Of a stretch of DNA of 64,000 nucleotides, positions 9,410 to 17,900 are shown in pieces (the first letter of the stretch is position 1; each line of letters starts with the position of its first letter). The notes below the pieces were generated by a model, which ran no database searches, was not told where the DNA came from, and saw nothing but the letters and a program-made list of their open reading frames with translations. This stretch comes from Pseudosporangium ferrugineum (GTDB taxonomy: Bacteria > Actinomycetota > Actinomycetes > Mycobacteriales > Micromonosporaceae). A program made the translations under genes and the position numbers. The stretch spans positions 276,582 through 340,581 of the forward strand of contig NZ_PVZG01000009.1 in assembly GCF_003002065.1 (NCBI RefSeq), in the 5' to 3' direction.

Positions 9410-9476
9410 TGCCGACACCGCCCGGGGCGGATCGGTTCCCGGCCCGGGAACTTTTCCCCGCGCGGCGGTGTCGGCA
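9410..9476. promoter_or_regulatory. 67-bp concentric interrupted palindrome between divergent genes
   Basis: Outer arms of 13 bp (9410-9422 with 9464-9476) are perfect complements, and an inner 17-nt palindrome (9435-9451, GTTCCCGG-C-CCGGGAAC) shares the same centre at 9443. Bases between the arms pair only partly. It fills almost all of the space between the sigma start (9401) and the lipoprotein start (9481). Candidate operator, or RNA structure in either leader. Confidence 0.6.
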
Positions 9477-9480
9477 GGTC

Positions 9481-10626
9481 ATGACGACCCGGCGCACCTT
9501 CCTCATCATGGCGGGCTCGGCGGTAGCCGTGTCCGCCTGCGATCCCCCTCGCCGCCGCCCGGCGGTGGCCGTACCGGACGTGCTGGTCGCGGAGACCACC
9601 GAGGGCCTGGCGGTGCTCGACGGCACGCGGGTCCGGCCGCTCGGCAGGCTGGCGGCGGCCAGCCCGGACGGCAGGTTCCGGTACGCGGTCGAGGCGGACA
9701 CCCTGGTCGGCCCGGCGGCGGCCGTACCGCTCGAGGCCGGCTGGGCACCTCAGGTGGTGTCCCCCGACGGCACCGCCTGCGTCCTGCGGCGGGGCGGCTC
9801 GCTCCTGGTCGCCCGCGGGGGCGGGCAGCGCCGGTACGACGCGCCGGAGACGGTCCAGCCGGACGCGTTCACCGCCGACAACACCGGCCTGTTCGTGCTG
9901 GAGTGGCTGCCGCCGGAGGACCCCGAGCGCTACCGGGTGCGGCTGATGGATCTGGCGACCGGCGCGCTCCGGCCGCTGCTGACCCGGGCGAAGGTGCCGG
10001 TGCCGGCGGGCGCCGAGGAGGAGATGCGCGGGCAGGGCCGCCAGGCGGTGCTCTCCCCCGACCGGCAGGTGCTCTACACGCTCTACACGCACCAGCCCGG
10101 CCACCGGCACACCCGCGACCTCGTCGCCGGCCGGCGGGGGAACGTGCACGCCTTCGTCCACGTGCTCCACCTCGAGCAGCGGTGGGCGTACTGCCTGGAT
10201 CTCCCGCACCCGTTCGGCGAGGGGCCGGCCGAGTCGCACGCCATCGCCGTCGACCCCACCGGCGGGCGGCTCGGCGTGGTGGACGTGTCCTCGGGGTCGC
10301 TGGCATACGCCAGTACCGCCAACCTGACGGTCGAGCGGGTCGAATCCGTGCCGAACACGCAGGGCACCGCCGCGCTGGCCCTGGCGGCCGGCGGGCGCAC
10401 GTACGCGGGCTCCGGCACCACCGTGACCGTCCTCGACGGCGGCGCCGTCACCCGCTGGACGACCGCGTCGCAGGTCCGGGGTCTGGCGCTGAACCGGGAC
10501 GGGAGCCTGCTCTACCTGGGCGGCCCGGACGGCGTCACGTGGCTCGGCACGGCGTCCGGCGAGCAGCGCGACCGGGTGCGCGTCCCCGGGCTGACCGTCC
10601 TGCGCCACGTCGTCCCACGGGACTGA
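9481..10626 (+). CDS. Lipoprotein with beta-propeller-like repeats
   Basis: 381 residues. The N-terminus has a twin arginine (TTRRTF), a short hydrophobic core and a lipobox ending at Cys20 (VSAC), so it is predicted to be a lipid-anchored exported protein. The remainder shows repeated short strands of YncE/WD40-like type (SPDGRFRYAV, SPDRQVLYTL, VDPTGGRLGV, NRDGSLLYLGG), consistent with a propeller of about six or seven blades. No catalytic motif is visible. It is divergent from the ECF sigma operon and may be a target or sensor of that system; that link is inferred from position only. Confidence 0.8.
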   Translation: MTTRRTFLIMAGSAVAVSACDPPRRRPAVAVPDVLVAETTEGLAVLDGTRVRPLGRLAAASPDGRFRYAVEADTLVGPAAAVPLEAGWAPQVVSPDGTACVLRRGGSLLVARGGGQRRYDAPETVQPDAFTADNTGLFVLEWLPPEDPERYRVRLMDLATGALRPLLTRAKVPVPAGAEEEMRGQGRQAVLSPDRQVLYTLYTHQPGHRHTRDLVAGRRGNVHAFVHVLHLEQRWAYCLDLPHPFGEGPAESHAIAVDPTGGRLGVVDVSSGSLAYASTANLTVERVESVPNTQGTAALALAAGGRTYAGSGTTVTVLDGGAVTRWTTASQVRGLALNRDGSLLYLGGPDGVTWLGTASGEQRDRVRVPGLTVLRHVVPRD

Positions 10627-10644
10627 CCTGCTGGGTTCCCGGAA

Positions 10645-10713
10645 GGTTACTGAGTCACCAATAAGTGCGCTCTTCCCAGCTCACGATCGCTCTCTTACGG
10701 TTTCTCAGTACCC
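10645..10713. promoter_or_regulatory. Pair of related dyad sites upstream of ridA-like gene
   Basis: Two 15-bp imperfect palindromes of related sequence, GGTTACTGAGTCACC (10645-10659) and GGTTTCTCAGTACCC (10699-10713), lie 54 bp apart just before the RidA gene. The GGTNACT/AGTNACC half-site resembles operators of HxlR-type winged-helix regulators. No such regulator gene is in the window. Confidence 0.4.
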
Positions 10714-10737
10714 ACTGGAAACCGAGGAGAAGCAACC

Positions 10738-11145
10738 ATGGCCATCACCCTGACGAACCCCGCCGGCCTGCCGGAGATCCCCGTGTACCGCCAGGTGGCG
10801 ATCGCGTCCGGGACGCGGCTCGTCTTTCTCGCCGGGCAGGTCGCCTGGGACGCGGAGGGCACCAACGTGGGCGAGGGCGACCTCGTCGCGCAGGTGGAGC
10901 AGTGCTACCTCAACGTCGGCACCGCGCTGGCCGGCGCCGGGGCCACCTTCGACGACGTGGCGAAGCTGACCGCCTACGTCGTCGGCTGGACCCCCGACAA
11001 GATGCCCCTCCTCATGGACGGGATCGCCCGCGCGAGCGCCAAGCTCGGCACCACCCCGATGGCGCCGGCCACCCTGATCGGGGTCGCGGCGCTGGACGTA
11101 CCCGAGCACCTGGTCGAGGTCGAGGCCGTCGCGGTGCTCGACTGA
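10738..11145 (+). CDS. RidA/YjgF-YER057c-UK114 family protein
   Basis: 135 residues, the normal family length, with RBS GAGGAG 9 nt before the ATG. Family features include LVFLAGQVAWDAEG near the start, QVEQCYLNVGTALAGAGATFDDVAKLTAYV and the C-terminal EVEAVAVLD. RidA proteins hydrolyse reactive enamine/imine intermediates made by PLP enzymes. The usual C-terminal catalytic Arg region (R in PARxxV) reads PMAPATLIGV here, with no arginine, so this may be one of the non-archetypal (Rid1-7) members with another role. It stands alone with its own upstream operator-like sites. Confidence 0.88.
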   Translation: MAITLTNPAGLPEIPVYRQVAIASGTRLVFLAGQVAWDAEGTNVGEGDLVAQVEQCYLNVGTALAGAGATFDDVAKLTAYVVGWTPDKMPLLMDGIARASAKLGTTPMAPATLIGVAALDVPEHLVEVEAVAVLD

Positions 11146-11222
11146 GCTCCGCCCTTCGATAGAGACGCGACTCAGGGGCGAGTCCGGGGCATCACCTGAT
11201 CCGCGCAGGTGACAACTGTTCC

Positions 11223-11228
11223 TAGGCT
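11223..11228 (+). promoter_or_regulatory. -10 box for leaderless ABC cassette transcript
   Basis: TAGGCT ends exactly 7 nt before GTG 11236 and there is no Shine-Dalgarno sequence, the usual arrangement for a leaderless actinobacterial mRNA. No good -35 is visible. Confidence 0.5.
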
Positions 11229-11235
11229 GGCACCC

Positions 11236-12150
11236 GTGAGCCTCATCGAAACCCAAGGGTTGACCAAGACGTACGGCGGGCGGGTGACCGCCCTGCACGA
11301 CCTCAGCGTCTCCGTCGAGCCCGGGATCATCGGCCTGGTCGGCGCGAACGGCGCCGGCAAGTCCACCCTCATCAAGATCCTGCTGGGCCTGATCCCGCCC
11401 TCGGGCGGGCAGGTCCGGGTCTTCGGCATCGACCCGACGGTCGACCCGGACCGGGTCCGGGCCAAGGTCGGGTACATGCCCGAGCACGACGCCCTGCCGC
11501 CGGACGTGTCCGCGGCCGAGTTCGTCACCCACCTCGGCCGGATCAGCGGCCTGCCGCGCACCGCCGCCCGCGAGCGCGCCTCCGAGGCGCTGCGGCACGT
11601 CGGGCTCTACGAGGAGCGCTACCGGCAGATCGGCGGCTACTCCACCGGCATGAAGCAGCGGGTCAAGCTGGCCCAGGCGCTCGTGCACGACCCCGACCTG
11701 CTGCTGCTCGACGAGCCGACCAACGGCCTCGACCCGGCCGGCCGCGACGCCATGCTCGCCCTGGTGCACCGCATCGGCACCGAGTTCGGCATCTCCGTGG
11801 TGGTCTGCTCGCACCTGCTCGGCGAGGTCGAGCGGATCTGCGACTCGCTGATCGCGATCGAGGGCGGCCGGCTGCTGCGCGCCGACCGGATCTCGGCGAT
11901 GACCGAGGTCAGCGACGTGCTCGCGGTCGAGGTCTCCGAGGGTACGGAGGAACTGGCCGCCGCGCTCACCGGTCTGGGCCTGACTCCGCAGGTGGACGGG
12001 CGGCTGCTGCTCGTGCCGCTGGACCACGACGACACGTACGACCGGATCCTGCGCGCGGTCGCCGATCTCGACCTGCCGCTGCACCGTCTCGACCAGCGCC
12101 GCCACCGGGTGGCCGAGCTCTTCGCCCCGAGGGAGACCGCCGATGTCTGA
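11236..12150 (+). CDS. ABC transporter ATP-binding protein (export type, first of two)
   Basis: 304 residues. Walker A GANGAGKST, Q-loop region, signature YSTGMKQRVKLAQAL (degenerate LSGGQ), Walker B LLLLDEPTNGLD and H-switch CSHLLGEV are all intact, so an active ATPase. Homology begins at SLIETQGLTKTYGG, so I start at GTG 11236 rather than an upstream ATG at 11209. It overlaps the next permease gene by 8 nt. The gene order ATPase-permease-ATPase-permease suggests two ABC-2 type exporters or one heteromeric complex. The substrate is unknown. Confidence 0.9.
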   Translation: MSLIETQGLTKTYGGRVTALHDLSVSVEPGIIGLVGANGAGKSTLIKILLGLIPPSGGQVRVFGIDPTVDPDRVRAKVGYMPEHDALPPDVSAAEFVTHLGRISGLPRTAARERASEALRHVGLYEERYRQIGGYSTGMKQRVKLAQALVHDPDLLLLDEPTNGLDPAGRDAMLALVHRIGTEFGISVVVCSHLLGEVERICDSLIAIEGGRLLRADRISAMTEVSDVLAVEVSEGTEELAAALTGLGLTPQVDGRLLLVPLDHDDTYDRILRAVADLDLPLHRLDQRRHRVAELFAPRETADV

Positions 12151-13006
12151 GGCCAGCGTCATCCATGACATCGGGTACCAGCGCTACACCGGCCCGCGGC
12201 TGGGCCGGGGCGCGGTGTTCGGTGCGATCTTCGTGCACGGGCTGCGGGCCGCGTACGGTCTCGGCCGCTCGGCGAAGGCCAAGATCTTCCCGTGGCTGGT
12301 GGTCGGCATCGTCACCCTGGTCGCGGTGATCCTCGCCGCCGTCCGGTCCCAGACCGGCGTGGTGCCGCTCAACTACATCCAGTTCGCCGACGCGATGAGC
12401 TGGCTGATCATCTTCTTCGTGGCGATCGTCGCGCCCGAGCTGGTCTCCCGGGACCTGCGGGCCGGCGTCCTGCCGCTGTACTTCAGCCGCCCGCTGCGGG
12501 CCGCGGACTACATCGGCGCGAAGGTCGCCGCCATGGTGGCGGCCGTGTGGGGGCTGCTCGCCGTGCCCCAGCTCATCATGTTCCTCGGGGCGGCCTTCAC
12601 CACCAAGAAGGGCATGTCCGACGTCTGGCACGAGCTCGGCGACCTGCTGCCCGGCTGGGGCTACAGCCTGCTGTGGGCGTTGCTGTTCACCGGCATCGGC
12701 CTGCTCATCGCCTCGCTCACCGGCAAGCGCGCGTTCGCGGCCGGCGGCATCGTCGCGGTGTTCCTGATGACCACCCCGGTGGTCGGCGTGCTGTCCATCC
12801 TGCCGTCCACCGACGCGCAGGAGATGGCCGGCCTGGCCAGCCCGATGACCCTGGTCAGCGGCGTGGGCCAGTGGCTGGTGCCGTCCGCGAACACCGGCCT
12901 CATGATCGGCAACTTCGGTCCGGTGTACGCCATCGAGGCGGCCACCCTGATCGCGGCCTGCCTGCTGCTCCTACTCGCCCGCTACCGGAGGGTGGCCGCG
13001 CTGTGA
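12143..13006 (+). CDS. ABC-2 type transporter permease
   Basis: 287 residues with about six membrane segments (for example FPWLVVGIVTLVAVILAAV, MSWLIIFFVAIVAPEL, GYSLLWALLFTGIGLLIASL, LIAACLLLLLARY). The cytoplasmic N-terminal stretch with SRDLRAGVLPLYFSRPLRAADYIGAK is typical of ABC-2 permeases that carry a coupling helix after the second segment. Its start overlaps the upstream ATPase by 8 nt and its stop overlaps the next start (GTGA), so subunits are made in coupled amounts. Confidence 0.88.
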   Translation: MSEASVIHDIGYQRYTGPRLGRGAVFGAIFVHGLRAAYGLGRSAKAKIFPWLVVGIVTLVAVILAAVRSQTGVVPLNYIQFADAMSWLIIFFVAIVAPELVSRDLRAGVLPLYFSRPLRAADYIGAKVAAMVAAVWGLLAVPQLIMFLGAAFTTKKGMSDVWHELGDLLPGWGYSLLWALLFTGIGLLIASLTGKRAFAAGGIVAVFLMTTPVVGVLSILPSTDAQEMAGLASPMTLVSGVGQWLVPSANTGLMIGNFGPVYAIEAATLIAACLLLLLARYRRVAAL

Positions 13007-13914
13007 CCACGGTGGACCTGCAGAACGTCTCGCGCTGGTACGGCAACGTCGTCGCCGTCAACGACATCAGCATGACCCTGGACCCCGGGGTGACCGGCCT
13101 GCTCGGCCCGAACGGGGCGGGCAAGACCACGGTCCTGCACATGATGGCGGGCTTCCTCGCGCCGTCCCGGGGCACGGTGACCGTCGACGGCACGCCCACC
13201 TGGCGCAACCCGGCGGTCTACCGGCAGCTCGGCCTGGTCGCCGAGCGCGAGGCGGTGCACGGCTTCCTGACCGCCCGCGAGTTCGTGCACGCGTCGGCGA
13301 AGATGCAGAAGCTGCCCGACCCGAAGGCGGCCACCGAGTGGGCGCTGAACATGGTCGAGATGGCACCGGCCGCGGACCGCCGCATCGAGACGTACTCGAA
13401 GGGCATGCGCCAGCGCACCCGGGTCGCGGCGGCGCTCGTGCACAACCCGCAGGTGCTGCTGCTCGACGAGCCGTTCAACGGCATGGACCCGCGGCAGCGC
13501 ATGCACATGATGGGGCTGCTGCACGAGCTCGGCGACCGCGGCCACACGATCCTGTTCAGCTCGCACATCCTCGAGGAGGTCGAGCAGGTCTCCGGCACGG
13601 TCCAGGTGATCGTGGCGGGCCGGCTCGCGGCGTCCGGCGACTACCGCAAGATCCGCCGGTTGATGACGAACCGCCCGCACGTCTTCGCGGTGCAGTCGTC
13701 CGACGACCGCCGCCTGGCCGTCGCGCTGATCGGCGAGAAGTCGGTCACCGGCGTGGAGATCGAGGCCACCGGGATGACCGTACGGGCCGGCGACTACGGC
13801 AGCTTCACCCGCGCGCTGCCGCGGATCGCCCTGGACCAGGGCATCCGCCTGCGCAAGCTGATCCCGTCCGACGAATCCCTGGAGAGCGTCTTCTCCTACC
13901 TGCTGGAGGCCTGA
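13003..13914 (+). CDS. ABC transporter ATP-binding protein (second of two)
   Basis: 303 residues from GTG 13003, overlapping the upstream stop (GTGA). Walker A GPNGAGKTT, signature YSKGMRQRTRVAAAL, Walker B VLLLDEPFNGMD and H-switch SSHILEEV are intact. The C-terminal ~80 residues form the extension common in ABC-2 exporters. It differs enough from the first ATPase that the pair looks like an ancient duplication within the cassette. Confidence 0.9.
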   Translation: MTTVDLQNVSRWYGNVVAVNDISMTLDPGVTGLLGPNGAGKTTVLHMMAGFLAPSRGTVTVDGTPTWRNPAVYRQLGLVAEREAVHGFLTAREFVHASAKMQKLPDPKAATEWALNMVEMAPAADRRIETYSKGMRQRTRVAAALVHNPQVLLLDEPFNGMDPRQRMHMMGLLHELGDRGHTILFSSHILEEVEQVSGTVQVIVAGRLAASGDYRKIRRLMTNRPHVFAVQSSDDRRLAVALIGEKSVTGVEIEATGMTVRAGDYGSFTRALPRIALDQGIRLRKLIPSDESLESVFSYLLEA

Positions 13915-13915
13915 C

Positions 13916-14626
13916 ATGTCGACGGTCGCGTGGATCACCGCCCGGGGCCTCTTCGGCCGCCGGCGGGCGCTTCTCCTGCTGCCCCTGCCGCTGCTGCTGG
14001 TCGGCCTGGCGGGGCTGTGCCGGGCGTACGACGTCAGGCCCTCGGACTGGGGCACCCCGGTGCTGGTGGGGCTCGGTCTCGCGGTGCTGCTGCCGGTGGT
14101 GTCCCTGATCGTGGGCACCGGCGTGCTCGGCTCCGAGGTGGACGACGGCACGATCGTGCACATCCTGACGAAGCCGCTGCCCCGCCGGGACATCATCCTG
14201 GCGAAGCTCGGCGTGGCGGTCGGCGTGAGCGCCGTGACGGCGGCGGTCCCGCTGTTCCTGGCGGGCTGGCTGGCCGACTCGGTGGGGCTCGGCCTCGCCC
14301 TCGCGGTGGCCTCGGTCGTCGGCGCGTTCGCGTACTCGTCGCTGTTCCTGCTGCTCAGCCTGCTGACCCGGCGGCCGGTCCTGCTCGGCCTGGTCTACAT
14401 CCTGGTGTGGGAGGGCCTGCTGGGCCGCTTCGTGAGCGGCACCCGGGTGCTCTCCATCGAGCAGTACGTCATCACCATCGCCGACAAGATCACCCCGACG
14501 GCGCTGCTGGAGTCCAAGGTCTCCCTGCCGGTCGCGGTGGTGATGGGCGGCATCTTCGTGGTGGGCTGCGCGATCTACTCGGTCGACCGGCTGCGCTCCT
14601 TCTCGATGGCCGGCGAGACGAGCTGA
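13916..14626 (+). CDS. ABC-2 type transporter permease (short)
   Basis: 236 residues, with about six hydrophobic segments starting at LLLLPLPLLLVGLAGL and ending at VAVVMGGIFVVGCAIYSV. The motif VDDGTIVHILTKPLPRRDIILAK after the second segment matches the coupling region of ABC-2 permeases. It follows the second ATPase after one base and is the last gene of the cassette, before a strong hairpin terminator. Confidence 0.85.
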   Translation: MSTVAWITARGLFGRRRALLLLPLPLLLVGLAGLCRAYDVRPSDWGTPVLVGLGLAVLLPVVSLIVGTGVLGSEVDDGTIVHILTKPLPRRDIILAKLGVAVGVSAVTAAVPLFLAGWLADSVGLGLALAVASVVGAFAYSSLFLLLSLLTRRPVLLGLVYILVWEGLLGRFVSGTRVLSIEQYVITIADKITPTALLESKVSLPVAVVMGGIFVVGCAIYSVDRLRSFSMAGETS

Positions 14627-14633
14627 CCGCCGC

Positions 14634-14664
14634 GGGTGCCCGGGCCGCTCCGGCCCGGGCACCC
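14634..14664 (+). terminator. Terminator after ABC cassette
   Basis: Perfect 14-bp GC stem (14634-14647 with 14651-14664) and 3-nt loop CTC, starting 7 nt after the permease stop. It also lies just past the stop of the small minus-strand ORF, so it could serve both directions. Confidence 0.8.
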
Positions 14665-14669
14665 GGCCC

Positions 14670-14804
14670 TCACGTTCCCAGCCAGCGGAGCAGCCCCTCG
14701 ACGAGGGCTCGGCTCGCTCCCGCGAGCACCGCCCCGACGGCCGTCTCGGCCAGCGATCGCCGTCCCGCCGAGCCTTCAGCGCGCTCGCGTCGCCTGCGGA
14801 CCAT
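14670..14804 (-). CDS. Small basic/amphipathic protein (44 aa), possible
   Basis: A 44-residue ORF with a good RBS (GGAGGA, 6 nt spacing) before ATG 14804. The first 15 residues are strongly basic (MVRRRRER), and the rest is an Ala/Leu/Val helix (AETAVGAVLAGASRALVEGLLRWLG) that could lie on or in the membrane. It lies 113 nt downstream of the large HTH/P-loop/TPR gene on the same strand and may be co-transcribed. I know of no family. The RBS and position are the only support. Confidence 0.4.
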   Translation of the reverse strand: MVRRRRERAEGSAGRRSLAETAVGAVLAGASRALVEGLLRWLGT

Positions 14805-14917
14805 CCCATTTCCTCCCCGGATCGCCTGGCCGGCCGCTGTCCGGCCGGTGATGCCAGGGTGCGGGCCGCCGGGCCGGTCCGGCAGCGGCTCCGGACCGGT
14901 CCGAACCGTCGACGCCG

Positions 14918-17900
14918 TCAGGCTCGGCCGTCGGCCCGGGTCCGGAGGCGGTCCGGCGCGGTCCGGCGGGGGTTCGGCACGCGGCTGCGAGCCCCCAGGG
15001 CCGCCGCCGGCTCGCTGAAGACCGCTCCTCCGAGGGCCGCTTCTTCGAAGGCCGCTTCTTCGACAGCCGCGGGCCGCTCGGCGCCGGGTTCGAGGCCGAG
15101 GCGGTCGTCCAGCGGGTGCCGCACGCCGTTGCGGAGGAGATCGACGGCGCGGTCGTGCAGGCCCTCCTCCCGCAGCAGGCGGTACAGCCCGTGGCGGGCG
15201 TACGGATCCCCCGCCGTGATGGCCGCGTACCACTCGTGCTGGGCCTCCCGGACCCGCCCGGTGCGGTGCAGCAGCTGGGCGAGCTCCCGGCGGGCCGGCG
15301 GCTTGCCCTCGCGGACGGCCTCGCGCCACAGCTCGGTCGCGCCCTCGATGTCGCCCTGGGCGACGAGCAGATCGGCCAGCGCCCGGCGCGCACCCAGCAC
15401 CCCGGCCGCCAGGGCGTCCCGCCACACCCGGGCCGCCTCCTCGTCGCGGCCGAGCTCGCCGAGCAGGTCGCTCAGCGCCCGCCTGGCCCCCGGGATCCCG
15501 GCGTCGAGCGCCTCCCGCCAGACCTCCAGCGCCTCCTCGCCGCGCTCCCGCCCCACCAGCAGCTCGGCGGACCGCCGCCAGGCCAGCACGTCCCCGGCCC
15601 GGGCGGCCGCGCGCAGGTATCCCAGCGCCTCGTCCACCGCGCCGTCCTCGACGAGGAGGTTCACCAGGCCGGTCACGGCCTCGGCGCGCTCCTCCGCGTC
15701 GCGCTTCATGATCTCGATGGCCTCGCCGCGGCGGCCGAGGCTGCACAGGATCTGCACGAGGTTCAGCTGCGCGCTCACCTCGCCGGCGGCATACCCGGCG
15801 CGCCAGACCTCCACCGCGTCCTCGTCGCGGCCCTGCCGCCGCAGCAGCTCGGCCATCCGGGACCGGGCGCCGGTGTTGCCGGCGCCGGCCGCGAGCCGCC
15901 ACACCCGCTCGACCGCCTCCGCCGGGAGCACGTCCGGGTCCAGCCCGGCCGGCCATTCCACCGAGATCCGCGCCCCGGCCCGGACGGCCTCCTCGGCGAT
16001 CTCCAGGGCCTCGCCGTAGCGCTTCGCCTCCTGGTGCAGGCGGCACAGCCGGCTCCAGGCGAACGGGTCGCCGGCCGCCACCGCCGCACGGCACTCGGCG
16101 ATCACCTCCGCCTCCCGGCCCGTACGCCGGAGCAACTCCTCCAGGGCCTGCCCGGCACCGGGCAGCCGGCGCGTGCGTCCCCACCGGAGGATCCGTTCGA
16201 GGGCCGCGTCGTCCTCCAGCGCCTCCAGCAGGGAGATCACCGTCGCCCACGACTCGGCGTCGGGGCGGCGGCGCAGCGCACGCGTCCAGAGCTCCACGGC
16301 CTCCGCCTCGCGCCCGTGGTGGATCAGGTACGCGGCGAGCTGATGCCGGCAGTTGAACTCGCCCGCCGCCGCCCCCTCCTCCAGCACCCGGACCGCCTCG
16401 GCGGTGCGGTCCAGGCCGTCGAGCAGCCCGACCAGGGTCTCCCGGGACTGCCAGTTGCCCCGCGCGATCGACTCCTCCAGCACGGCGACCGCGGCGTCCG
16501 GGTCGCCCAGTTCCCGCAGGATCCGGGCGCGGCGGCTCGGGGCGTCGGGCCGGTCCGAGGCCGCGCCCCAGGCCCGCGCCGCGTCCTCCAGCCTCCCGGC
16601 CGCCGCGGACTCCTCGGCGAGCTGCGACCACGCCGCCGAGGTGAGGTCGCCGGGATGCTCAGCGGCCTCGGCCCAGGCGTCGTCCAGCCGGCCGGCCCGC
16701 AGCAGCAGCCCGACCAGCGGTTCTGCGGCCGTACCGGGCTCCACCGCGGCCTCGCGCCAGACCGCCTCGGCGTCGGCGATCCGGCCCTCGCCCTCCAGCA
16801 GGGCCGCCAGGCGCTCCCGGGCGTGCGGGAGGCCGCGGGCGGCGCCCAGCCGCCAGGCCTCCTCGATCGCGTCGCCGCGCCCCTGCTCGGAGAGGAGGCT
16901 GATCAGGGTGTAGAGCGCCGCGGCGGAGCCGGCCCGCACCGCGGCGCGGAAGAAGTCGCCGGCCGTCCGCGGCATCGCCCGGTCGTACGCGGCGCAGCCC
17001 ACCGCGAGCAGTTCCCGCCGGTCGGCCGCGTGCGCGAGGCAGGCCCGCCAGAGGCTCGGCGGCAGCACCTGGCCGGCGCGCGTCCGCAGGGCGTGGTGCT
17101 GCAGATAGTCGGCCACCCGGTAGCCGTCGACGCGGCCCATCTCCCGGCCCACCGGACCCAGCGGCGAGGTGGCACCGTGCACGCGGGTGGTTGCGTACGC
17201 GAGGGACGCCGCGAACCAGTCGGGGGGTGCGTCGCCCCGCAGCGGCCGCGACAGGTAACCCGGCACGGCGTCGGCGAGCAGCGCGGCGGACGGCTCGGCG
17301 ACGCCCAGGCGGCGGGCGTCGATCGCGGCGGTGATGAGGGCGTGCGCGTACGGCGAGGGCGCGTTCTGCCACCGGCGCACCAGCTCGGGGCCGGCCGCGA
17401 GGGTCTGGATGAGGCCGGCGTCCGAGTCCAGGGCGATGGCGATCCGCGGGTCGACGGCCGCCTTCTCCCGCGCCCGCGCGGTCTCGGCGCCGGACAGCCG
17501 CGGCCCGATGTCGACGACGTGGGCGTGCCGGAGCAGCTCCCGCTCGCGCTTGTACGGATCGCCGTCGGGCGTCCGCGGATCGGCGAAGGCGACATAGGTC
17601 AGGTAGTGCTCCGGCCACAGCGTGCCGATCAGCACGGTCCGGCGCCCGGCCGAGGTGAGCCGCCGGACCAGCGGGGCGTCCAGCCCGTCCGCGATGAAGC
17701 CGTGGATCTCGTCCAGCCACACCACGGTGTCGGCCGGCGGCTCCCCGGCGATCCGGTCGAGGTCCGCGAGGGAGCCGGGCTGCACCAGCGTCCAGTCGGG
17801 CAGCTCGCCGCGCGCCGCCTCGTACGCCGACCGGGTCTTGCCGACCGACGAGGCGCCGACGAGCAGGATGAAGCCGCCGGCCCGCAGCGCGGCCCGCAGC

